DNA of 64,000 bases from Chrysomallon squamiferum (lineage: Eukaryota; Mollusca; Gastropoda; Neomphalida; Peltospiridae): NCBI GenBank assembly GCA_012295275.1, contig CM022672.1:5063443-5127442 (forward strand). Direction: 5' to 3'. Each line of letters begins with the position of its first letter. Position 1 is the stretch's first letter. Shown here piece after piece: positions 53,532 through 64,000 of this stretch. The notes under the pieces are model-generated. The model saw only the letters and a list, made by a program, of their open reading frames with translations. It did no database searches and was not told the DNA's origin. The position numbers and the translations under genes were made by a program.

Positions 53532-56500
53532 CTATTTCCCACCATGCCCTAATTCAGACCCACCTCTCCCACTGCCAAGCTGTAAATTACGTAAAAGAGG
53601 TAGTAATCCAGGTAACAGCATGGGGTTTTCCCCAGTCCCATCCAAACGTTGCACACTGTTACTGTTTGTTCCTGCCATCTGAGGATTGATATTCAAAAGG
53701 TTCTGAATATCAGGCATATTTTGAAGATCAGGCAGAAACCTTGGACTATTGTGAAAGCCTGGCATAGGCTGTCCTCGGCCTAGAGAAGGCATAGCTGTCA
53801 TAGTTGGGGATCGCATAATGGGAATCATCACGGAAAATCCAGAAAGCATTCCCATCATGGAAGGATCCCATACTCCTGTTCCTTGTGAAGGCAATGACTG
53901 GTAGATCTGCTGCTGCTTTAAAATGGAAGTCATATCCTGATTGGCTGATGGTACTGAACCTGTACACGGATTGGTGTGACTTGATTTTGTTTGTGACACA
54001 GGATGTACAATCATTGGAGCTACAACATTTGTTTTAATAGGCAATCGTGTAGAGGTAGAGGGTGAGGTAGTTGTAGTTGTTGGTGCAGCAGATGTCTTTC
54101 CCTGTGAATATTAATGATTAATGTTTGAAGTTGTTTTATCTTAATTTATTTGCATTTCCAACAATTAATGAATATCTATTAAACAACTCAGGAAAATTGT
54201 ACATTTATAAATATTAAGTGTCAAAAATGTAGCTTTTTAACAAAGTTATTTAAGAAAGAAAATCTATTTGTGGGGCTCTGTTTACTGAACAGATAAAACT
54301 AATAAAATCAACATATACAATTTAGTGCCTCTATATCTTTTTATTTATTTTTATTGCTTTAATAATTAAAATTACTTGAACTGCATTTGCAGGTTTTCAC
54401 ATTTTTAGATAAATGTGCAAGCTTTCATTTTTAAGTCAAAAAGACCATTATATTTTAAATTATAATACTTCTGCAAACCTTTTCTGGAAATGTGTTGGTG
54501 TCAGGTTTAAACTGGATTCCTGTAGGAAGATCTGAAAGAAAACAGTTTTCTTCTTAGTGAAATTATTAAGAAATTACCTTTTATCATAAATAGTATTTAA
54601 CCACCAATTTGTTTTTATAACTTAAAACAAGAAGTCTAATTATTTCAGATTTTGTTTGTTTATAAAATATATTTTACGAAAGATAAATAACAGAATTAAC
54701 AACAACAACATTAACAGATAAACACAAATGTTTAAAATACTGAATATAAATTTGACTTTTGTCATCACTGACAATAAATACATGAAAGTAGCAGCATGGA
54801 TACCAAAGTTTGTGAATAAATATCAGCACTTTCAGTGTTATCTGTTCTCCAGTGGTTGTTATGAGCAAGCTTAAGAATTTATTTAGAATTCAAATCAAAA
54901 CTGTATAATGCTATTCAAAACAGTTATCAAACTGCCAAGAGTTATCTACCTTTCTCCATGGTTTCCAGCTTATCAATGAGTTCCTTTGTCTTTGTGATCT
55001 GCATTTCCACCTCATTAATTTGGTTCACAGAATCCACATGACTGACATTCCCTCTCATCAAGTTCTCAATTATCCTCTTCCTGTAAGAAAAATAATATGC
55101 ATTATTTACATATTTCATAAGAATTAATTTTCTGAACATTATAGAAGAATCTATATATCTAACACTTTCACCCATATAATTTAGATTTTTTTATAAGCAG
55201 TCCCAGCTTGTAACTATCATGACATAATTTATAAGAAATAATTTTCACAAAATTGTAAGAAAAAATCGTAAGTAGTAAATTCACACTTATCTCAGTAATC
55301 TTCTTCCAGTTATAAATATAATATGAATTATTTACACAAACTGTCCTAATTACAAATATGCATGTAACAGGCTAGTTAGATTTAGTTTCCAAAAGATTAT
55401 AATGGATTAGCTAAAATTTTCACCCATCAAACCTTCACTTGTTCTCTTCCTATTAGAAAAATAATAATAATATGAATTATTTACACTTTACTTTTCAGTC
55501 ATAACTGTAACTATACATGTAACCAGTCACATTTAATAAGAAACTTTTGTTTTCATTTTTTTTCTTCATAAAGTTATAACAAGAACCACAAAACTAACAT
55601 TCTCACTGATAAAGCTTTAAATATCTTCTTAATAATACAAATTTATTTACACTTTATCAATCAACTGATCCTCCTTGCCATAAAGACACTTGTGACCACC
55701 GTTTAAAAAGAATTTAGTTTTTTATTTGTTTAATTTAAGCATAATCATTTCAAAATAATTCTTACCTCTTAAACTGAAGAGCTTGCAATGTTAATCTAAG
55801 TTCATCAAGTCCAAGTAATAGATCTTCTAATTGATTCCCTAACTCTGAACAACTGTCAGACTCAGAGTCAATACCCTGAATAACAACAGTAAGAGCAACA
55901 ATAACAATGACAATGACAATAAAAATAATAACAACAATGATAATAACAACAGTAATAAAAACAAAATTAAAATAACAATGAAATTACAACAGTAAAAATA
56001 ACATCAACAACAACAGTAAAAATAAAATCAGTAACAATAACAGTAACAGTAATCAAATATTTTTGACTACTTTCATTAACATATGGTACATTTTATAACT
56101 ACATTTCCATAGTTTTAATCTTCAAGCATAGTTTAATAATACTGTACTGTTCAATGGTATTATTTAAATTATAATAATGTTTTCTGCACTGCAGGTAAAC
56201 ATTACCAAACAAAAACAAGGGAAAATGTTTCTGTATTTTGATGCTTTTAAAAAAAGAAGTATTTATACAGGTATAAGCCCAGCATCCACAATGAATAGAA
56301 ATGACTGTTTTTTTCTAAAACAAAAATGTATAGATTACAGACTTACTTCGCAGTCTCCATTTTACTGATAATCTAATTTATATTGTTAAATGTAAGTTAA
56401 TTAATAAATGAGATTATACTTGTTACAACAGACCTTCCAGTAGGGATCTTTTGGATTCAAGCTGTGTAGGGCTGCTTGAACCAATTCTTTCAGTTCTGAC

Positions 56501-56599
56501 GAGGGATGGTTGAAGACACTGAGAATTGATGGAAGCCTGGAAATAAATAATAAATACTCTTAGAATTTTATAAAAATTATTTTTCTGACTGATCTGCAA

Positions 56600-56630
<31 letters not shown>

Positions 56631-57837
56631 CAAATAAATAATAACAAAAACAAAATAATAATAATAATAACAAAATAATAGTAATATTAACAAGAAATAT
56701 ACTCTCAATAATAGCCAAACATTTTCTACTCTTGGAACCAGAAACAAACAATGAATTTGAAATTCAAATCAAATGCTTTTTTTTTTTTTTTAACATTTTT
56801 CTAATAGATTTCTTGACTAAATAACTGAACTGGCTATTTTATTCATTTATTCTGTCAGGTTTTTCAAAGAAACATATTCCAAGCTACAAGCAGAAACTAA
56901 AATAAAAGAAGTTATTTGAATTTTAAAATACTGACAATAACATCACATAAAATTATCTCTACTTTATTAAATATCAAACTGAAAAATTATTTTACGTGGT
57001 TTTTGTTATTTTATTATGTGTTTTAGTAACATAAACTGTACTAACGCTTCAAAGCAGTAAAGTGTTATGAAATCCTTGTTTTCAGCAGCTTTTACACCGT
57101 AACTGAAATAAAAGAAAATATTTAAAACATTTTAATTCACATGCATTGGTATTAACTAATTAAGTATTTGAAACTGCTGACACAATTTAAAGAAAAAAGA
57201 AAAAAATAAATGTTATAAAAACCCACAAAAAAAGAAACAAGAAAGAAGACAAAAAAAAAAAAGAGTGTGAAAAAAGTAAAGAAGAGAAGTAAAAAAACCC
57301 AACTAAGACAACAAATAAAAAAACAAAAAGAGAAATAAAAAAGGGGGGAGAGTTAACTAAACTAATGATACAAAGCTGGTAGACCGTAACCAAAACATTT
57401 ACATAACTTAAAGTGTTTTAACATTCCTTTTAAATACTAACACTGATACTATCTAAGAAATTATTAAATCTCAAAGACAAGGTATCTTATTTTTGGTCAG
57501 AATATTAACATTTAAACATATACAGTTCCTCTCATAAGTAAGAAGTGAATTACCTTGTGAGTTCAGTAAACAACTGAGGGCAGTCATCTCTTCCAATTGT
57601 CAATTTTCTTGGATTAATTTTCTTTCTTTGCAACTGTCAAAAAATGAGAAATAGTCTAATCAAACATTCTGGACACAAAAATAAACTTTTACAACACTTA
57701 ACACCCTTAATAAATAATTAATCTCAACTGTTTCAAACAATTATAAAATATTGTTTTGTTTTAGATATTAATAAAGAAATGCTGCCAGAAATTGTTTTAA
57801 TATGTATGTGTATACCATTTTTAAGAATACTGCTATT

Positions 57838-57873
<36 letters not shown>

Positions 57874-59467
57874 TTATTACTTTAAAAAAAATATATATTT
57901 TACCATGGATCTCAAAATATCAACTTCCCAAAACAAAGCTGAAATTTCTGCTGACAATACGAATAGTGCAGACTGCCAGTTGACAATATGCAGTGTCACA
58001 CTAGGAGTCATTTGACATCTGAAATACATCAACACATATAATAGATAATGTATGCTAGATAAAAGAAAACTTATACTACAAAAATAATTAAAAACATCAG
58101 ATACATTAAAAATAGTGTATGCTAGATAAAAAAAGAACTTACACTATAAAATTAATTAAAACCACAGATTAACAACAGTGTATGCTAGATAAAAGAGAAT
58201 TCACCCACTCAGTTCAATTGCTGTTCACAATGAAAACAATTAAAATGAATAACATAAGATACATATTAACCCTAGATGCATCCCTTACTTTGTATTTTTC
58301 ACTCACTTTTCAGAAATTGTGTTTGTAATGCTTGAAAATGTCAAGTGACAACAATAATCATTATAAAATGTGTCTTACAAAGACATTCAGAGTTGTTTCA
58401 CATCTGAATAATATCAGAATCATTCAGAACAGAGAATGGTAGACAAAGGGGTTAACACTGGGATTATGCACTGAACAATTTACTATAACACTGGGAACCA
58501 TTAGATCACAAATTTAACATCACTTTGTATGCTAGATAAAGGGAATTCATACTATGTAATTATGCACTGTGAAAATAATCGGAATGTCTGTCTTGTAATT
58601 TAACTGTCATATAACATTTCAAAATTACATAAAGGGACACTGTGTAACTAGCTGCAGTAACGTGATGTCAGTGATTTATCAGCACTGTGAGAGCAAAATG
58701 GATTTTAATCAAGAACTATAATCAGGTAATCATGGCAGTGAAATATGTCATTTGAATGTCAATAGCATCTGAAGCTTTTCAACTGTATAGAACCATAATT
58801 CAAATCACCATTATTAATTTCTTTTGTCAAAAACATGATATCTGACAGGTTTTTTTTTTTTTTTTTTTTTTTCTTAAAAATGAGTTTAAAAAAAAAAAAA
58901 AAAATCAAGTTTTAATTTTTAGAATTTTATTTACATAATATTAAAAGATTTTATAAATTAAAAAGTGAGGAAGAAAAAAAACATAATTTTAATTTTAAGA
59001 AACTGATTTATGTAATAAAAAGCAAGTTGAGGAAAACATTTGAAAATAATGAAATAAAATATGACATTAACAACAGCAAGCTAGTTTTATACTTGAAAAT
59101 AGTTATTTATTTTTAATTTTTATTTATTTATTTATTTATTTATTTATTTTTTTTTTTTTTTTTTTTCCCAAATCTATTAAACATCAATTCGACATTCAAT
59201 TACCATACAAATATAAACAATTGTGACTGATTATTTAAATATATCACCTGTGGTCCATAATGCTAATTTCATATTATTGAACACTGTGTACTTACGCTCT
59301 CACAAATCGTTTGTTGACTTCCTGATTGGTCAGTTGTAAACTTGATGCTGTCTGGTTGGTGTGACATTCAGTAATTGCATTATCTGAATTACTTGTATCA
59401 AAATCAGGCACCTAAAAGTTTAAAACATTTTTTTTGAAGATAAGGCAATAAAAAAGAAAAAAAAAAA

Positions 59468-59526
<59 letters not shown>

Positions 59527-62029
59527 TAATAATAATAATAAAAGTCTTATACAATTTTAAAGTGAAGTCTTGATGATATGAAGAAGTTGTCTTAATATAT
59601 TCTGCACACTTCCACATTATCGTTTTATTGCTGTTGTAGTTTTTATTTGTTTTTTGGGGTGGTGGTCAGACGCATTTCAGTAAATAATGAAGTATAATAA
59701 CAAATGCAGCTGTTTTTCTTTAGATATGACATCATCACTTACAGGCAGACAGATTTACTCCACAGTTTCTTTGTAGAGTAAAACAAGATGCAGCTTCCAG
59801 CCCATCATGACATCACAATTCCAGTTCCAAAAAGATATAAGATGGTGGCGTGTGCATTATTTTGTAATAATGTAAGTTTATTGTAAATACTTCCATATTA
59901 ATGATGACAAGTCTTTTGAACCAATCAGATAATAAAGTGGGTTTTGGGAGGTTTTTTTTTATTTTTTTTTTATTTTTATGTTTTTTTTAGATTTTTTAAA
60001 CAGCTTTAATAATGTTTATGGTGAAAATGTATTTCATAAAAATAATTGTAGTAGGTTATCAGAAGTATTTGTTAATGCACATATCTATCTATTTATTTAT
60101 TTATCTCTGTCTTACCACCAATTTGTTTAACTATCAATCTATGCATATATGTGTGTGTGTGTGTGTGTGTGTGAAGCATTTTAAAGTAACAAAGTTGTAA
60201 CTTCTGCATACATATGTACTGTGAAATTGATGCATTTAGTAATCAATTTTATACATTACTTATAATTTTTTAATTATTATTATTATTCTTTCATTCTTTT
60301 AAAATTGTTTTACTTAATAATGTTTAAATATTAAAATAAGAAACCTAATTAAAGTGTATATGTATGTTATGTTTTTTTTTTGTTTTTTTTGCTATTTCGT
60401 TTGAATAATGCTAATCAAAAAAGTATAACAATAAAATAAGCCAAGAAGAAAACAATTGAACACTTTATTATTGTTTCTTCACTTGACATGATCCAGCACA
60501 ATAGCAGCTTTATTTTGACTGACAACTCTAGTAAAAACTGGAGCAAATCTTTCTGCCCTCTTTAGGACAATGTCACGACTAAAGATATTTTTAAACTGTT
60601 CTTAAGGGAAAAAAAAAAAAAAAAAAAATATTTTGGAAGTTGAATATATTTAAAATATTTCTTCATATCAGTAAATGTACCTTTTTTTTCCTATCAGCAA
60701 ACATACAAATGTCGATAACTCTTAAAATTACCTAAGGAATTTAGGCTAAAAAACAGAAATAAAATTACAGGGTATTCTGAATAATTTATTATATTATTTT
60801 ATTTTTGTAGTACTAGGTATTATTATTATTTTTTATATTACTGTTATCACTGTTATTATTATTATTATTATCATTATTATTATTATTATTTTTTATTTTT
60901 TTAAACATATTTTAATACCAGCCCATGTGCTTCATGTCACAATTTATGTTGAGAGTTATTAAAATTACCTGAGGTATGTGGTGTAAAGTAACAGAAAATA
61001 TTTATAGGTAATTCGTTTTGGGTTTTTTTTTTATTTTATTTTATTTATTTATTTAATTTTGCTTTTTTTTTTTTTATAAACTTTATTTATTTATTTTGAT
61101 ATCAGCAAGAGTAATTTCATGTAAGGTGTATGTAGAGCAAAATAATACTTCAAAATCTAAGTAAACATGTATTGTTAGCAGGTGCAAATATAGTACTGCA
61201 ATCAATTTTATTCTTAATATAAAATCCATAGGATTTAATGAAAATTACTATTGTATTCTGTACTCAAGGGAATGTGAACCTAACACTTGGTAAATAAGGA
61301 ATACTCAAGTAACAATAAGTATTGATTGGTTTTTACACTGTTTTTATGATCATGTATCCATGAAACAAAAAACATACCTTTAATGAACTAGATAGTAAAA
61401 CCAAATTACATTAAAAAAATCTGATGATATAGGCAGCAGATATTACAATGTAGGTCCATATCACTGTATAAAATATGATAAATTATTTTTTTAAAACTAC
61501 CTGATAGCATGTTGAACTAATTATGAAAGATATTAAATTAGTGATGAAAAATTATTTGAAAATAAACAAATAGATAAAATTAAAACAACAACAATAATAC
61601 TAGTTTAAAATCATTATAATTATATTTTAAAATAATTCTGGGTATCTATTTAACCACATTATTGGTTTTGAAATACTCTTTTTTATATACATTTTTATTT
61701 TTGAATTTTGGATAATAGACTATCAACATGTATAATAGAAGAAAGACATGATTAGAAGTGGGTTTTTTGTTGTTGTTTTTTGTAAATGAAAGAAAACATT
61801 GTTTATGTATTTGACTATTAACTTATATACATCAGTTAACAACAGAAATCACTCTCCTATCATTATAGTAATCAGAGGCTTTAGCAGTGTTTAAATTACA
61901 GCCAAGCCTGCCATGGCATTGGGTACTAAGTAATTTACTGTCATTGTGCATGAGCATTTGACTGACTTTTATGTTATCATTTGCAGAGATATTGCTTGTG
62001 TCAGTAATTAGTTTAGCTTGATCTGTCAT
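53532..62029 (-). CDS. Unassigned helical/coiled-coil protein with disordered Met/Pro/Ser/Thr-rich tail, about 543 aa
   Basis: Eleven minus-strand exons join in frame to about 543 aa. Residues 1-63 are polar and start MTDQAKL. Residues about 64-255 are helix-rich and leucine/alanine-rich (for example RAERFAPVFTRVVSQ, LFVLSAEISALFWEVD and ELKELVQAALHSLNP), like an ARM/HEAT-type fold. Residues about 257-337 are charged heptad-like helices (LEDLLLGLDELRLTLQALQ, then INEVEMQITKTKELIDKLE), probably a coiled coil. Residues about 355-543 are low-complexity, beginning with a Thr/Ser/Pro run, then QQQ and repeated Met/Pro/Leu/Asn motifs ending ELGHGGK. There is no signal peptide or membrane segment and no catalytic motif I can name. 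The nine exons between 53532 and 59411 are solid. The two upstream exons rest on phase agreement and weaker donors. A helical scaffold or adaptor is a guess from composition only. Confidence 0.75.
57838..57872. repeat. (TTTA)n microsatellite in an intron
   Basis: About eight TTTA units near the 5' splice site of exon 57904-58018 of the unassigned gene. Confidence 0.9.
58049..58560. repeat. Intronic repeat with the word TGTATGCTAGATAAA
   Basis: Units starting at 58049, 58116 and 58179 (spacing 67 and 63 bp) are tandem copies, with variation around AATTAAAA and CACAGAT. A fourth copy of the same word with matching flank lies at 58526 after about 350 bp of unrelated sequence. Confidence 0.8.
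59470..59540. repeat. (AAT)n microsatellite
   Basis: About 70 bp of AAT next to an A-run, just upstream of exon 59296-59411 on the minus strand. Confidence 0.95.
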
Positions 62030-62300
62030 GCTTAGTGTAACAGATGAGATATTAATATCTACTGCTAATAAATAATTGACAATGAGGTAAGGTCAAGAAT
62101 GCAATCATCTTTTCAACCGACAACTGACATTTTGAAACAAAGAAGAGAGAAAACTATTTCTATTTCCAGTGAAAAGATTTACTCAATAAGCTAACACAAT
62201 GGCTATTTAATTCAGCTGTTGTGATTTGGATAGATAAAAGCCATGTTTTCGACGTCACTATGGCACCAAATAATCCTGATTAACAGTCTGTGTATGCTTG
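62030..62300 (-). promoter_or_regulatory. Probable promoter region of the unassigned coiled-coil gene
   Basis: GC rises upstream of the tentative start codon, and a TGACGTCG half-consensus CRE/ATF site lies near 62250-62258 on the minus strand. An acceptor-like CTCATT...TTATTAGCAG just upstream of the ATG suggests the 5' UTR may be spliced. The transcription start is not visible. Confidence 0.35.
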
Positions 62301-62745
62301 TTAAGCGGTTTGTTATTTTAGAATATGAAGAGTGTGTTGAAATATCTGTTACTGAATTACTGTTGTTATGATATAAATATTAAAATAAATAAAAAATTAA
62401 AAATTATGCATCAAATTCCATATTTTCCTTTTCTTCCTGTGTTTTCTTTTTTGAATAACAACAAAAAATTTTTTAGTTTTTTTTGTTTCATGTCTGTAAT
62501 CAAAATGAACTCAACAAATTTATGTAATTACAGCAAATATAAATTTACAAATATTTATTAATCCAGTTTTAAAAAACATTTTCCTATATATACATTGGGT
62601 TTTTTTCTAAATCATTATTATAACTTTTATTATAGTTTTATGTTCTTGTATTTTATATCTGATAACCAAAAACTATAATGAATGGTTCTGATATAAATAA
62701 ATTTAGAAATTATAATACATGTAAAACATCCAAGCCAAATCACAC

Positions 62746-62750
<5 letters not shown>

Positions 62751-62844
<94 letters not shown>

Positions 62845-62846
62845 AA
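62751..62846. repeat. (CA)n microsatellite
   Basis: More than 80 bp of almost perfect CA, with two CAAACA interruptions at its right end. Confidence 0.97.
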
Positions 62847-63039
62847 CATAAAAAAAGGTTTAATAATAATAATACTCAAAATATGTATGACCACTGAATC
62901 TTACAAATAATGTTATCATGTATCAGTAATTATGAATTATTTAATTAATTAAAAACCATTTAATTATTTATATTTAATATCGACACAGAAAGAAAAAATG
63001 AAATATGGGACATTAAAAGATTTCCCAAATGGATGAAAC

Positions 63040-63080
<41 letters not shown>

Positions 63081-63209
63081 AATGAATAAATAAATAAATA
63101 ATAATATAATAATAATAATAATAAACGGATAAAAAAAAAAAATATATCATTTTAAAAAAATAACTAACAATAATAATAAACAGAAGCAAAATATGACTAT
63201 TATTCTCAG

Positions 63210-63257
63210 ATGGATGGATGGATGGATGGATGGATGGATGGATGGGATGATGGATGG
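63210..63257. repeat. (TGGA)n microsatellite
   Basis: About eleven TGGA units with one GGGATGA interruption. A-runs at 63043-63078 precede it. Confidence 0.95.
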
Positions 63258-63460
63258 CCATACAAGCACAAAGAGAAACAAAAGACATTAATTTCAAAAC
63301 TGAATTAATGGATAAAATTGATTAAGATCGTATCAGCATGCAGTCCTGAAACATCCCACAAAATTTAACATTCTTATAAATTACAAAACGCTATCCATTT
63401 CTAGTATCATCTTACAATGTAAATCTATAAAACAAAGAGAGAAAACAGTGTTTCAAACAA

Positions 63461-63745
63461 CAAACTGCATGTAATTCAAACAATGCTGAGAGAAAGAGGT
63501 AAGCCCTCCCACTGACAACTGAGTGAAAATCATTGAACTGCTGCAGACAAACATACAGTATTGATGAGATCTCTTTACGATATGCCCAGGACAGTGGAGC
63601 GAGATGAACAATTAATGTGATGTTCCTTAGTGACAGCACATCAGAGATCCCCAGGCAAAGATTGCATTGTTCTTACCTGGCAGCATATGCAAGTAAAACA
63701 TGCTTTAAATCAGCAAGATATCGTCAGTGAAAATGTAAGTGCTAA
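63461..63745. other. GC-richer block with splice-like signals on both strands
   Basis: GC is about 42% in flanks near 25%. On the minus strand a frame is open for about 85 codons up to 63412, with a helical composition (LIVHLAPLSWAYRKEISS, then GRAYLFLSALFELHAV). The only acceptor of good quality would put a stop in that frame. On the plus strand, donors GTAAGC (after 63499) and GTAAGT (after 63736) and an acceptor CTTAG near 63629 would define an exon of a noncoding or 5'-UTR transcript. The two readings cannot both be right and neither is proven. Confidence 0.25.
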
Positions 63746-63837
63746 CATTATGTTGTATTATGTCAGAGTTTTTTTACTTCTATTAAATTTATTTAATAAT
63801 TGTTATTATATATTTTTATATAAATAAACACACAGCC

Positions 63838-63930
63838 ATATATATATATATACATACATATGTACAAATTTATATATATATATATATATATTTGTATGTA
63901 TGTATGTATGTATGTATGTATGTGGCATAT
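63838..63930. repeat. (TA)n and (TATG)n arrays
   Basis: Two TA runs separated by CATACATATG, then about seven TATG units. Confidence 0.9.
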
Positions 63931-64000
63931 GTGATATGTGATACATGTATTTATTCTTAAAGAATTGGTCTGAATGATGTACTTTGATCCAGAAATACAT

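Larger units (their letters stand above)
53532..62029 (-). other. Exon map of the unassigned coiled-coil gene
   Basis: Exons 5' to 3' on the minus strand: 61841-62029 and 60488-60595 (tentative), then 59296-59411, 57904-58018, 57554-57633, 57046-57102, 56434-56536, 55766-55875, 54950-55080, 54479-54531 and 53532-54101. Phases agree throughout, and the last exon is 570 nt including the stop. Donors in the solid part are GTAAGT, GTAAAA, GTAATT, GTTAGT, GTCTGT, GTAAGA, GTAGAT and GTTTGC. The two tentative exons would need GTTAAC and GTCAAG, which are weak, so an unseen exon between them or another start is possible. Exon 60488-60595 follows a strong T-run; the acceptor AACAG gives the needed phase, while the nearer TTAAG would not. 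Confidence 0.75.

Noticed and set aside
62630-62845. Cys/Val frame over the CA array
   Set aside because: Translation of the (CA)n tract.

Overview
The window is eukaryotic, AT-rich and very rich in microsatellites. Intron-split genes, GT-AG splice sites, polypyrimidine tracts and AATAAA signals rule out a prokaryote. The NT5C2 protein is metazoan but differs from the vertebrate one in its N-terminus and acidic tail. Introns of about 0.3-3.5 kb together with abundant CATA/TGTA, AG/CT, ATT and GAT arrays suggest an invertebrate, most likely a mollusc. That placement is inference; no marker gene fixes the species.

Region 1 (1 to about 35.4 kb) holds no gene I can support. It is a microsatellite-dense desert: long AG/CT tracts at 1.0, 1.7, 4.7, 6.3, 9.6 and 30.1 kb; CATA/TGTA blocks at 2.1-3.1, 12.2, 16.8, 21.5 and 25.4 kb; compound trinucleotides at 13.4-13.7 kb; and minisatellites of 23, 77, 81 and 181 bp. 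Between the arrays lie GC-richer single-copy islands with CRE, E-box and NRF1-like motifs. They look like regulatory DNA rather than exons.

Region 2 (35.5-47.8 kb, minus strand) is a complete NT5C2 gene, encoding the cytosolic IMP/GMP-specific 5'-nucleotidase. Seventeen coding exons join in frame to 577 aa and carry all four HAD-phosphatase motifs. There is a separate 5'-UTR exon and a poly(A) signal 115 nt past the stop.

Region 3 (47.8-53.4 kb) is intergenic. It contains a decayed THAP zinc-finger fragment at 49.1 kb and an unassigned ORF at 50.1-50.6 kb.

Region 4 (53.4-62.3 kb, minus strand) is a second gene, in tandem orientation with NT5C2. Nine well-defined exons plus two less certain 5' exons join to about 543 aa: a helical N-terminal half, a coiled-coil stretch and a disordered Met/Pro/Ser/Thr-rich tail. 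I do not recognise the family.

Region 5 (62.3-64 kb) has a CA array, a TGGA array and a GC-richer block with splice-like signals on both strands.

Nothing here amounts to a new multi-gene system. The most interesting items are the unassigned coiled-coil gene, the degenerate THAP domain and the regulatory-looking islands in the desert.
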